Made by a program: the position numbers and the translations under genes. The notes beneath the pieces were generated by a model. It searched no databases. It was not told the origin of the DNA and was given only the letters and a program-made list of their open reading frames with translations. A stretch of 64,000 nucleotides of DNA, from the NCBI GenBank assembly GCA_036924285.1, contig JAYKYS010000018.1, positions 4,774,001 to 4,838,000 on the forward strand. Direction: 5' to 3'. The stretch is from Asterella californica (taxonomy: Eukaryota; Streptophyta; Marchantiopsida; Marchantiales; Aytoniaceae). Positions 34,282 to 44,734 of this stretch are shown in pieces; the first letter of the stretch is position 1; every line of letters begins with the position of its first letter.

Positions 34282-35922
34282 CTATCTCTCCACAATTATT
34301 GCACGTTCCAGGAAGAGGATTGAGAGGTCGTTGTGATGAAGAGGGTTGTCAGGGCGTCCTGGTCTGTACATTGCTAGCTCTATCCCTAGGTACATAACGA
34401 TTATATTGGGCGGGAGGCGTAGGAGTGAAGGGTTGTATCGTCTCGATCCTATAGCAAGTTTCCCCACTGGGATCGTGTAGATATCCCTCCTCGTCTTCTC
34501 CCATCCTGTCCAGTTGACAGCTTGGTCCTGCGTACACTGATCTCTGGTGTGCCCGGAAAAGTTACAAAGGTTGCACCACAGGTTTGGCCAGGAAGCCGTA
34601 GGTTGCTTCCGCTTGTCCTTCTGGTTCAGAAGATGAACTTTCAGGTCGGCAAACTGCTTCAGAACCTCATCGATGCAGGGATCAGGTGCAGACTGTATGA
34701 TCTGAGTTTGAGGCATCTTCTGCACAACTTCCTCCCTTGCTCGCGTCTTCTCCTTCTTCTTCTTCCGCGTCTTCTTCTCTTGTTCAGATTCGGATTCTGA
34801 ACTTTCGACAGTAGACTTTTCAGAAGTAGAGGATGCTTCCGAATCACTGTTATCAGTTTCAGTGGACTTGGACTTCCTCTTGGACTTCCGAGAAGACTTC
34901 TTCGACTTCTTGGACTTCTTCGAGGTCTTCCCTCTGTCTTTCGTCATATTCCGAGTGATGCTCGAGGTTTCATACTGCTCGGCATGCTTCTGTACCTCTG
35001 CTAAATCATCACCTCCTCCTCTTCTGCAGTACAATTCCATATCCTGAGACAATCCTCCCAAGTACCAGTCCACGGCTTGCTGAGCACAGTAGTCGAGTCT
35101 TCCTTGGTTCTGAGGGATGTGATCCAGGAGATCTTCAAACCTCTCGGTGTAATCCCGCAGTGTCTCTTTCTTCTTCCGTTCGAGTCTCTGAAGTTCTATG
35201 AGGGTCATCCGATCATAGCCCACTCCTCTGAACCTCTTCAGAAAAGCTACCTTCAGAGTAGCCCAAGCGGCCATTACTACACCATCATCCAACATCTTAC
35301 TCATCCATTTCCTTCCCTTTCCTACGATCAAACTAGGAAATACCCGGAGTCTGTCAACATCAGCGTCTTCCTTGTTGGATCTAGAGATGGTCTCGAACAT
35401 CGTGATGAAGTCGTCCGCGTCAGCATCATCGTCGTACATCATCTGCTGAGTGTGGGAAGCCATGTCGACTGCCGACTGGTGCGACTGCCAACTTCTTCCT
35501 CCCTCAGGTCCAGGTGGTGGAGATGGTCTTCTCGAAGGTCGAGGCTTGTCTGAATCACGAAGGTCGTCTTCTGAGTCAAAACTACTGTCACTGCTACCTT
35601 CCGAGACGTATGGAACAATCTCCTCCAGTCTTCCTTCTCCTTGAGAAGCTTCTTCCGCACTTGGGAAGACGTCTTCCGAGTAACCAGTACCAAAATCTAC
35701 TTTATACACGTGATCACCCGGTTGGTTTCTGTCTTCGCCAAAGATTATGCTCGAGATGGAAGGCTCTTCCAACTCTACCGATCGGATCTTCCTGAGCTCT
35801 TCTTCTTTCCTTTGGTATCTCAGGGATATCCGTTGCTCTCTAGAAGCGGTTCGCTGGGATGAGTTTACCCACTCAGGATCTTTACCCGTGCGTCTTCTGC
35901 TTCTTCCTCTGGTCGGAGGCAT
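34282..35922 (-). CDS. Large element gag (capsid and nucleocapsid)
   Basis: An open frame of 546 residues with an ATG start about 350 bp after the primer-binding site. The N-terminal third is charged. The capsid-type retrotransposon gag domain lies at about residues 180-320, with AWATLKVAFLKRFRGVGYD, LIELQRLERKKKETLRDYTE, RFEDLLDHIPQ and VDWYLGGLSQDMELYCR. A highly basic and Ser-rich segment (SKKSKKSKKSSRKSKRKSKS) precedes the CCHC knuckle CNLCNFSGHTRDQC near residue 460. The last 80 residues look frame-shifted relative to what should continue into the second knuckle. Gag forms the particle that packages element RNA. It is the longest intact frame of the element outside the LTR. Confidence 0.92.
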   Translation of the reverse strand: MPPTRGRSRRRTGKDPEWVNSSQRTASREQRISLRYQRKEEELRKIRSVELEEPSISSIIFGEDRNQPGDHVYKVDFGTGYSEDVFPSAEEASQGEGRLEEIVPYVSEGSSDSSFDSEDDLRDSDKPRPSRRPSPPPGPEGGRSWQSHQSAVDMASHTQQMMYDDDADADDFITMFETISRSNKEDADVDRLRVFPSLIVGKGRKWMSKMLDDGVVMAAWATLKVAFLKRFRGVGYDRMTLIELQRLERKKKETLRDYTERFEDLLDHIPQNQGRLDYCAQQAVDWYLGGLSQDMELYCRRGGGDDLAEVQKHAEQYETSSITRNMTKDRGKTSKKSKKSKKSSRKSKRKSKSTETDNSDSEASSTSEKSTVESSESESEQEKKTRKKKKEKTRAREEVVQKMPQTQIIQSAPDPCIDEVLKQFADLKVHLLNQKDKRKQPTASWPNLWCNLCNFSGHTRDQCTQDQAVNWTGWEKTRRDIYTIPVGKLAIGSRRYNPSLLRLPPNIIVMYLGIELAMYRPGRPDNPLHHNDLSILFLERAIIVER

Positions 35923-36266
35923 CCACTAGAGTACTGAGAACAGATGTCTCTATTCTTCTACCACTAGATCCGGGAGACCAAATGACTGAACAACCGATCA
36001 CAGGTTCAGAACGTCTTCTTCTCCTACTTCTGGTTGCACTCACTGCAATCTTCCAAGATCGAGTCTTCCAAGAACTCTTGGAAGCAGGGAAGCGGCTTCT
36101 TCCAACTTTCCCTGATGTATCTTATCAGCTTCTGGTTGCGGTTCCTGTCTTCTAGCAAGATAGAGTCCCACAACACATTCAACTACAATCGAAGTTAGTT
36201 TGAAATGAACCTAACTAATGACACGCAGATCAGGAAGCTTAGAACAGAAGTTACTAAGATGAAATC

Positions 36267-36282
36267 TCCGGCAGGGGCGCCA
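36267..36282 (-). other. Large element primer-binding site (tRNA-Asp-like)
   Basis: Minus-strand TGGCGCCCCTGCCGGA closely follows the pattern TGGCGCC-GTTGCCGG used by many plant gypsy elements and complementary to the tRNA-Asp 3' end; the middle bases differ. It is 18 nt away from the LTR edge at 36301, a larger gap than usual. It fixes the minus-strand sense of the element. Confidence 0.75.
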
Positions 36283-37998
36283 AAAATGGTGCTCACTATA
36301 TGTAGTGACGCAGGATTACTCCTTTTGCCCAGTTAGTATACAAGATATCGTTCCCACAGAGGATTTATGCAAGTAATCGCTGCTCTAAGTTCTAGGATCT
36401 GTTCAAACACACAAACACACGGGTTTTGTCTAAAAATCCCGTCTTCTCACAAAATCACACAAAACCACACGTCTTCCAGACACGCCACATGGTGCTCTGG
36501 AACTAAACAAACAACTACCAACTAAAATATCACACAATTATTCACAAGGAAGCTTGAGAAGACGATCTTCCTGCTTCCAGGTTGCTTCTTCCGATCTTCT
36601 CGATACTGTCTTTCCGAAGCGATTCTCGTCTTCTGGGGGTTCAGCCCGTCTTCTCACACCTCCAGAAGGCTGTCCTGCTTCGCAGAAGTCGACTAGCAAC
36701 GGTCGTTACACCTTATTCTCACACTCACATTCCAACGAGTTAGATTAATCACAGGGTGTATGCCCCCAGTAGCCTTCCCAGGCTTCTGCCTACGGAAATG
36801 GTCTTCCTGCAGCACTACAACGACATTCACCTTCACGGAAGCTCAATAGAAGTCTCGGAAGCTCACTAGAAGAAGGTAAGAAGATGGGGAAGATGAGAAA
36901 ATCCAAACAAGAGAAAACAAGATGAAAAGAGGAAATTAAGATTCCGACAGGCTTCTAGTCCGGATCCTGACTAACAAGCCATCCCTGCTTGTAATAGTTT
37001 GGGGAGGAAGACAACAAACGTGAGTACTGTTGCACCGTCTTCTACTCGAGGATGTCGTCTTCTGCTGTGGGAAGAAGGCTTCTTTCTTCTTCACTTCGCT
37101 GCTCTGACTACTCTGTCTTCCGGGATCTCTTACCCATAAGACCGTTTGTACGTAGATCCCAAGTGCTCTACTGAACGAGCCAAGCTACACTTCCACAACT
37201 GCTGACAGTCACCGCCACTCAAGAAGAACACTTCCCCTGCACAATTGGGAGCAAATTCAAGGAACCCACCATCCAGAAGACATGAACGAAGCTTCTGCAC
37301 TCAAATCCAAAATCTATTCCCCGAGAAGAAGTCACAATGGCATTGGGAAGCTCACTCCCTCTACTTCCTGCGTCTACTCCTCGACACACCAGCCTAGCTA
37401 ACAGGACTGCACGAGGATGCCGTTCCTAGACTGTCCACCACTTCTATCTACATCTTTGAACCACTACTGGTGCGAGCATGCAGACCCCTCCTGTGTATTC
37501 CAAGACTATTCGTATGTTTCCAACAACGGGTGTAGTGTGCGAAGAACTGTCTATCATGTGTCTCTGCTATAGTGTGTCTCGTCTGCCTGCACCATAGAAT
37601 CGATGTGTATGTGCAATAGCTACAGAATTCTACAGAACTGGAAGAACTCTATCTCCTACTCTGCGATCCTACTTATTTCGCTGCCATGAGAACTAGAGGA
37701 AATGACCACCAGGGAGAGAGAGGCGCTGCCAGGAGGTTGCTACCTCACATGCAAGCGGTCCCCCTGCCCGAATTGGCCATCCACCTTGTCCTTCCTACGC
37801 TACCTATGCTGCCACATGGTATCCTAACTAATATTACACGGAAAAACTGCCACCCTTAAGGTAGCATGTTCGATCCTACTATATTTGGAATTGTCAATGG
37901 AGTTACTAACTACTCAGATTGCACGGAGGCAATCTCTACCTGATCTGCTCTTATCGGAGCTCCTAACGCGGCTTCTGATAAGCTAGAAAGCCCTGCAG

Positions 37999-39332
37999 TT
38001 ACCCAGGTGTCACTGAGGTGGCTTCCTCCTCATCGTCTCTTGCTGGCCCTACTGTCGCTGCTGCTGCGTCTTCCTCGGCTTCGGCTTCTGCTTCGGAAGA
38101 CAGAAGCGTCTTCTGGGAAGCGGAATCGACCGGTGCTTCTTCCGTCTTCTGAGCCACTGATGCGGGACTAGGGACAATGACGACCTCATAGGGATCCGGG
38201 GAAGTCGCTTCCTCCACTCGGAATACCTGGGAAGACGGCTCGTCTTCTTGTCTTCCAGAAGACATCTTGTCTTCTGGGGCGTCTTCTCGGCTTCCAATGC
38301 TGTCACTACCAAGTGCACAGCGAGGTCGAACAACTCCTTCTCCATTCCGGATCCAGTCGATGGTGCTGGAGCGTAGGAAGATGCGGTTGCAGGTGTCGGA
38401 AGCGAAGGAAGACCATAAAGTGTCTTCACTCCTTCTATCTGTCGATCTAAGTACATGAACATGCTCTCCCGGCATTCCACCAACCTTGTCTTGGACTCGC
38501 TGTCCCATCCTCTAGCTAAGGTAAGTAACTTCTTACCCGCGGTGAAGTTGAACTTCTTCCGAAGCGCTTCCACCGACTGTGCTAGCATCTTCTGTGCACG
38601 AGCCTCCGTTGCTTCCCGCTGCGTCTTCTCAACTGCAACTTGCGCTTCTGCGGCTTCTCGCTGCGTCTTCCAAGTGGCCTGCTCCTCTGCGAGGGTGGTG
38701 ATCTTCTCTCGCACTCGGAGGACTTCTTGATCACGCAGCTGTTTCCGCGCCTGCAACTCCTGGTTGCTCTTCCGAAGTTGCACCGATTCCTTGGCAGAAG
38801 CGGCTGCTTCCGCTTTGTATCTTGCTGCAAGCTTCTCCGTAGTGCGGAGATTAGCTTCCAGTGACTCCGTCTTCTTTTGGTCTTCTCCCTGTCGCAGCAA
38901 GGTGCGCAGGCCGAATCCAGATTGCAAGGGCCTCTCATGTGTCTTCGCTCTCTTCTCCATCAACTCCATAGCTGGCTGGATCTCCTTGTAGAAGAAGGCG
39001 CTGAACTCCTCCAGTCGTCTTCCTGCGGAAGACAAGTTCATCTCCATCACTCGCTCGGAGGTGTCGACCTTGTCTCCTAGAGGCAAGGATGCCTCTTCCA
39101 CCACGATGGCCTTCATCTTCTGCGCACGAGAAGAAGCTACTCTTCTCATCTTCCGGGGTGGAAGACTCCTCATGGCAGGAGCGGCTCTCTTCGTTGCGCT
39201 TCCTCGCATCGCAGCAGGAGCGCCCATCCATCCTTCGTCTTCTGGAGTCTTCGGAAGACTCCCAGGTGTTGCAGAAGCGGTCTTCTGCTCCGATCGGGTA
39301 CTCAGTAGGTCTTCTTCCGAGTCGGACTCCAA
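37999..39332 (-). CDS. LTR-encoded acidic coiled-coil protein (5' LTR copy)
   Basis: A 427-codon open frame (39332-38049) within the 5' LTR, same strand as gag-pol. The N-terminal part is acidic and Ser/Pro-rich (DSEEDLLSTRSEQK, GSLPKTPEDEGWMG). A basic patch follows (PPRKMRRVASSRAQKMK), then a long predicted coiled coil around residues 120-260, including LEANLRTTEKLAARYKAEAA and REKITTLAEEQATWKTQREA. A conserved-looking segment ends the readable part: FNFTAGKKLLTLARGWDSES, then ECRESMFMYLDRQIEGVKTL. The last 60 residues or so are probably frame-shifted into an adjacent frame that runs to 37999. No enzymatic motif is seen. Similar coiled-coil proteins occur as extra ORFs in Tat-type gypsy elements. 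Its function is unknown. Confidence 0.7.
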
Positions 39333-40213
39333 TCCGGAATGAATGAGGGAGATGGGTGTCCTCGATACACTTCTGGACCCATCTTCCTCGGTGGCGTGGC
39401 GTCTTCCGACCCACTTGACTCGTCTTCCCTCACCAGAAGCATCTTCTGGTGAGAGCCGGGCCTCAGCTGTGGCATCAGAGTGGGAGGGGGCGTTGCGGCT
39501 GCCGCTCGGTCATCGTCTTCCGAGGTCTCCTCCTTCACCTCCTGTCGCTCCGGTGGCCCATACCCTGCCAGCTGATCTTCCCTAAGATCCCTCATGGCTA
39601 CATACAAGTAGTAGAGGAAGAGCGTCAAGTGTCCTCCCGCCGGGGTACCCAAGTACGCTAGCTCCGTATGTACATAGTTGTGGATGTACGCGCCCAAGTA
39701 GATGGACACTCTGTCATCCCACACTGATTCCATCCTCCACGTCCTGATCTCCTAAGTACCTTGTCTTCTGCGCTTTCCCCTTGGGAAAGAGATGCAGAAA
39801 CAACTTCGCCAGAAGTTACTTCTTTGACTCCCGATACGATTCTATCTTCCAGCCGTTCCTCCCTGCCTGTCTTCCACAAAAAGGCAGGTGGTGCTCCTAG
39901 GCACATGCCACGAACTCACGATCCTGGGCAAGATCTTCTTCTCGTACCAATATCCTCGGTTCTCGGATTCTGGCTTGTGAAAAGCCCTGCGCCACCAATC
40001 TTCAGTCCAGGAAGATGGTCTTCCTCGAGCTACTCCTGCCTTCGCAGGTACACGGTTATGAGGTGGCAACGCTGCCCACACCTCCTCCAGAAGTCCCTGG
40101 TCTGCAAGGTTCCAATCCCACAGGAAGAAGTCGTGACCCAACTCCTTGAGGAAAGGAGTGACCTCGGCCAGTTCTACCGCTGGTAACACCAAGCCTCGCG
40201 GATGCATCGTCAT
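39302..40213 (-). pseudogene. Upstream part of the LTR-encoded ORF (5' LTR copy)
   Basis: Two minus-strand frames precede the coiled-coil frame. 40213-39842 has FLWDWNLADQGLLEEVWAAL and YWYEKKILPRIVSSWHVP. 39733-39302 has YLGAYIHNYVHTELAYLGTP, DLREDQLAGYGPPERQEVKEE and an acidic tail. Both are conserved in the other LTR. Trp-rich segments of this kind recall the plant mobile domain or the putative gypsy-type transposase domain of extra ORFs, but I cannot confirm either. They are probably exons or frame-shifted parts of one protein together with the 427-codon frame. Confidence 0.55.
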
Positions 40214-41321
40214 GCTGGAAGATCTGTTGCACTAAGCCACAAGCACCTACTATGAGCTGAAGGCTCAGTCCTTCCCAAGTGTCCACAGTCTATCTTCTAC
40301 TTCTCAAAAGGCGAAACTAGTCTTCCAAAAGACAGCTACTCCGTCTTCCGGAGTTCTAACAGTACTTCCTAGATAGCTCTCGTCTTCCGAGCTATATCTA
40401 AACAATCCTATCTAAGCAAGGCCTCGCATGGATTACCAAGAAGACAACCCACCTTGCATTACATCCTACTTCCTATCAGAAGATACAAGATTCGCGAAAC
40501 ATCAAGTGCATAACAGGTTCGGAAGATGGTTGCGGGCTCCTGCGGTGACAGTGACCTCTAGGAAGACACTCGGGACAGCTTCCGATTCAATGTCTTTCTC
40601 GGAAGACCTCCCGAAGTCAGACTTCCCTTCACTGGTCTCACCTGTCATCGTCTTCCTACGCGCAATCTATCCTCACAACAGACTCAAGACAATTGCACTC
40701 TGTTCTTCTGACTTCTCACCTCTCATACGCACTCAGAAGAAGCTTGCTGCCCGGTGGGAAGACATGACCCTCGACCATTCTCTCCAGATTCTGCCAGCAA
40801 GTCTTCTCACGACTCTCTTCTAAGTTTGGGAAGAAGAAGGAATGGCTGCTATGGGTCGGACAGAAGAGACCCGAAATGGACCCTCACGTCTTCTCGCTCA
40901 TTTTGCCAGCCCTTCAGTCTTCTAGTCTCTCTAGGAAGATGTGGAGTTGAGAAGCTTGGAAGACCGGGAGGCACAAGCCTAGTTCCCGAGTTCCAACTTC
41001 TCGAAATAACAAAACAACTCACCACACCACTCAGGATTCGTACCAAGCCTCTCTTAACACAAAAGCAACACAAATCCACTCTTGATACGAATGGGTACTA
41101 GTCGACTTCCGAAGACAGTCAAGTTTAAGAAGCGTCTTCCGAAGATGTTCCCATCTTCCGAAGCGTCTTCTGTTCGAGGTTTCGGGGGTAGAGGGGTAGT
41201 AGGGTCGGGAAATTGATAGCTGAGAGCGTCAATTTGAGGACGAGGTGTAGGGAAGTTCGAATTGGACTTAGGAAGAAGTAAGAAGATGTCTGACAGAAAT
41301 TGGGCAGCGCTTCCGCGTCCA

Positions 41322-42872
41322 ATGGTAATCTTTACTATACCGCATGTGCCTTGGAATCTACGTCCTATCCCTGTACCTAGAGCTCATCTACCAAAGTTGA
41401 TAGACTTGCTCAATGAGAGGATTAGGATGGGTATCTTGGAACCATCTATAGCTCCCTACTCTAGCAGATGGTTTACTGTTCCGAAGAAGAGTGGAGCTTT
41501 GAGATTCATTCAAGATATGCAGCCAGTTAACAAGGTGACTATCAGGAATATGGGTATAGGACCTATTGTAGACGAGTTTGCAGAGGCTTTTGCTGGTCGT
41601 GCTATCTATTCAATGGGAGACTTATATTCAGGTTACGATCAGTTTCAGTTATCCTCTGAGAGTAGAGACTTGACTACAATGAGGACACCTTTGGGGTTAC
41701 TAAGGATGTGCACCTTGCCACAAGGTGCTACCAATTCTGTAGCACATATGATGAATGGCATGAATAAAGTTTTGAGGGATTTCATTCCTGAAAAAACTAT
41801 GCCATTCCTTGATGATGTGCCGATCAAAGGGTGTGCTGAGGAGGAGAAGAATGAGGTAATGGATCAGAGGGGGTGCCGTAAGTTTGTTGCAGATCACATA
41901 GCCGACTGTGATAAGATATTGAGTCGACTGGAGGAGGTTCATTTGACTTTATCAGGAGCAAAGTCTGTATTTGGAGAACAGGAGGTGTTAATAGTGGGAC
42001 ATCTGTGTGGATCTTATGATCGGAAACCTTGTCCAAACAAGGTTGATGCCATCCGAAGGATGAAGGAGACATGTGGATCAGTTACTGAGGTGAGAAGGTT
42101 TCTAGGTGCATGTGTGTTTTATCATATATGGATTCCACACTTTACACATGTAGCAGATCCGTTGTACAAGTTGCTGAGGAAGGGGCAGAGATTTCAATGG
42201 CAAGAGGAGCAAAGCGAGTCTATGAAGAAGTTGAAGGATCTATTGTCTTCACCACCAACTCTACGGAAGGTAACATATGAGTTGGGCAGATCTGTTATCC
42301 TTACTGTTGATACTAGTCCTATTGGCATTGGGTGGGCTATAGGACAAGATGATAAGGATGGAAATAGATACGTGGTGCGTTTTGGTGCTAAGGTCTTAAG
42401 TTCACGGCAGAGAGACTACCCTCAGGTCAAGAGAGAGCTATGGGGAGTAGTTACTGCGATGAAGAGTAATAAGGAATACTTGATAGGAGCACCTGTGGTT
42501 GTGGAGACAGATTGCTTACCTCTCTTGGGAATGATCACTAGCTGTACAACTCCAGATATTGCTATGTTGAGGTGGATAGCATATATCAAGTCCTTGAACC
42601 CAGAGTTTAGACATATTGCAGGAAAAGACAATCCTGTGGCAGATATGCTATCAAGGGCTAGATATTACGATGAGAAAGAAATGATAGATGATCAGGAGGA
42701 TGTGGGAACAGAGTTCTATTCTAGTGCTTTTGCTAGAAGGGATAGAAGCTGTTTTGCAGCCTCGTTGGAGTTTTTTGAGGAAAATGTGTATGATGACGAG
42801 TGGTTGGATCTTGGGCGCTATTTGAGTTCACTGGAAAGGCAAGAATGTGGTTCGAAGCTCCAGAATCAATAA
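41322..42872 (+). pseudogene. Gypsy reverse transcriptase-RNase H fragment (right piece)
   Basis: An uninterrupted plus-strand frame of about 516 codons; the open frame itself runs on leftward into the LTR. RT begins VIFTIPHVPWNLRPIPVPRA, with RWFTVPKKSGALRFIQDMQP, YSMGDLYSGYDQFQL, MRTPLGLLRMCTLPQGATNS and the active site FLDDV. RNase H has its four acids: ILTVDTSPIGIGWA (Asp), VKRELWGVV (Glu), VETDCLPLLG (Asp) and KDNPVADMLSRAR (Asp). It ends after the RNase H-integrase spacer (RYLSSLERQECG), where copia gag sequence resumes at about 42880. Gag, protease and integrase are absent here. The frame is undamaged, so this piece is younger than the copia it sits in. Confidence 0.93.
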
Positions 42873-42879
42873 ATCACTC

Positions 42880-44430
42880 ATCAGCAGGTTTGCTCATGGA
42901 ACCCATGACATGTACCATCGTTAGAAGATTGCCATCTGAAAAGGTTCCTCCTTAGACACATAGTTTTGCTGTGGAAATTTGTCAGACCTGATGTCTGCTT
43001 GCCTCTTGAAGCAAGTCTTGATCACATGACCTTTGACTTTGCAGTATGCACATAATCGCTGCTCACTCTCGCCTTTAGCTTGCTGTTGCTGTTGGTCAAG
43101 TCGAAAGTTTTGTTACTGCATATAGAACTGACCTCAATAAGAAGAACCAAATTGGTTCTTATCTCTACCACCAAAATCTTTTCCTCGTCCTCTATCTCTA
43201 CCTCCAGCAAAGAAAGCTTACTCTTGTGATGAGACAAAACCACCATTGCTCTGAAGACGAATCTCTTCTGACACTAACATAAGAATCAACTCATCGAACT
43301 TGGGAAAATTATCCTTGACAGCAATGGAGGTCTCAAAAGATTTGTACTCCTTCCCAAGACCATTAGTGGTGTGTAGGATGAGATCATCATCCTCGACTTT
43401 CGCACTTATGCTGTTAAGTTGCTCGACTAGACCTCACACCTGGTAGACATAGTCTATAATGCTCAATGAACCCTTCTTAACATCCAAGAGTTGCTGCTTG
43501 AGTTGTAACTTACGAGCTTTGGTAGATGTCTGGAAAACATTAGTCAGTGCATCCAAACCTCCTTGGGGGTGTCAACAGACTGTATGTAACAAAACATGGA
43601 AGATGAGACACATAGAGAAAGATAATACATAGCTTGACAAACTCGCTTGTTTCATGCATCTACATCAGGATCTGTATCAGCTCCAATGTGTTTCGCTTCT
43701 GTCCTTATGACCAAGCCGAACAAACCTTGGTCTTTCAAGAAGACGGACTTGCGATACTTCCATATGGAGTAGTTGTTTTTGTCTAAAGGTTCACCAGTAA
43801 TGGCTGAAAACGTATCTACTTTACTCATGGTGGGATAGAAGTAAAAAATGATGATACATATAATGTCTCAGAACAGATCAAAATTTCACAGAGTGATATA
43901 CATGTCGATTCTAGGATTATATAGATATAGGTTTGGACGTAGGTTAGTGTGATCCAAGCTTTCAGAATGCCTAGTAATTTCGTCTACACTCTCAAATATG
44001 TGATCAAAGTACGGTTGATTGTATGTCCTAAAATGAAGTAGCTCGGAATGACTACAGAAAAAATTCCTCTGGTAGACCTTGCAAAACCAGTACACTAAGC
44101 TTAGCCTGTGGTTATCGAGATGAAACTTTCCATTTGGCTAAAAATGAGTGAAAGACCCTCAAAAGCAGTCAAAGCTTGTTGACCGACTCAAATTGTAAAA
44201 AACTCACAAAAATACACAACAAACACAGCAGAGAAACAATCCGAAAGTTCAAAAATCTGTCACCAATGCTGTCACTCCTTGCTACACCTGAAAAAATGAT
44301 GTCTGGACCTTCGAAAGTAAAGACGTCTATTAGATTTTTGCCTCCAGAGAAATTTCCATGTGCAGAAATTGCAACACTTCCACTTGCAATCTCAATCCTC
44401 TGTATGCCTCCGATCTCTAATTCTTTCACT
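42880..44430 (-). pseudogene. Copia no. 1 gag remnant
   Basis: Minus-strand translation around 43020-43070 gives RLCAYCKVKGHVIKTCFKRQ, a CX2CX4HX4C knuckle typical of copia gag. The upstream part (43250-44400) has short decayed gag-like frames. The start lies shortly after the primer-binding site at 44431-44445. Frameshifts and stops break it, and its C-terminal side and protease are cut off by the gypsy insertion. Confidence 0.8.
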
Positions 44431-44445
44431 CAAGCTCTGATACCA
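44431..44445 (-). other. Copia no. 1 primer-binding site
   Basis: The minus-strand sequence TGGTATCAGAGCTTG is the classic plant copia site complementary to initiator Met-tRNA. It lies 8 nt from the 5' LTR edge at 44454. Confidence 0.9.
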
Positions 44446-44453
44446 TATTACAA

Positions 44454-44734
44454 TGTATGGCAGCAAGAACCCGACACTCATAGCACCACTCGGACAAGGG
44501 AGGAAATCTTTCAACAAAGAAAGAGACTCTCACAATCTTCTCACAAGGAGAACAAAAAAAGAAGATAAATATCACCAAAATAACTAACCTAAAGACAACT
44601 CCCCTTCTCAAAATATAGACAGAATAAAACACATTAGAGGTTGGTTCCTCGTAACTTAGCTGTGCCTTAAGTATATTCACTGTGTATATACAGGTTATAC
44701 ATAGTAGCTTCAATAGCTTGTAATACTCATATCA
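44454..44734 (-). repeat. Copia no. 1, 5' LTR
   Basis: It begins TGTATGGCAGCAAGAACCC and ends ACTCATATCA on the plus strand, and aligns with 19639-19921. The outside flank ACATC does not match the left flank TAAGA. Confidence 0.88.

Larger units (their letters stand above)
23698..41321 (-). mobile_element. 17.6-kb Ty3/gypsy LTR retrotransposon with coding LTRs of about 5 kb
   Basis: Two long direct repeats, 23698-28766 (5069 bp) and 36301-41321 (5021 bp), enclose a 7.5-kb internal region. In minus sense the order is 5' LTR (right), primer-binding site, gag, a second CCHC module, protease, RT, RNase H, integrase, 3' LTR (left). LTR ends are TG...CA. The possible target duplication is imperfect: AGGGT at 23693-23697 against ATGGT at 41322-41326. 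The order protease-RT-RNase H-integrase identifies Ty3/gypsy. The missing chromodomain, the tRNA-Asp-like primer site and an extra ORF point toward the Tat/Athila side of the family; that lineage call is inference. Pol has at least two stops and two frameshifts, so this copy is not autonomous. Confidence 0.93.
36301..41321 (-). repeat. Large element, 5' LTR
   Basis: Direct repeat of 23698-28766. It starts TGTAGTGACGCAGGATTACT and ends GCTTCCGCGTCCA, and abuts the gypsy RT fragment at 41322. It carries the less damaged copy of the LTR-encoded ORF. The three CTTCCGAAG repeats near 41105-41165 correspond to four in the other LTR. Confidence 0.92.
19639..44734 (-). mobile_element. Ty1/copia LTR retrotransposon no. 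1, split by nested insertions
   Basis: Two similar LTRs of 283 and 281 bp (19639-19921 and 44454-44734) bound the complex. Minus-sense features are in canonical order: 5' LTR on the right, an initiator-Met-type primer-binding site at 44431-44445, gag remnant 42880-44430, then pol 19940-23100, a polypurine tract at 19922-19936 and the 3' LTR on the left. Gag and pol are separated by about 19.8 kb of inserted gypsy DNA. The bases flanking the two LTRs (TAAGA left, ACATC right) do not match, so no target duplication is visible. The element carries frameshifts and stops and is inactive. Confidence 0.9.
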
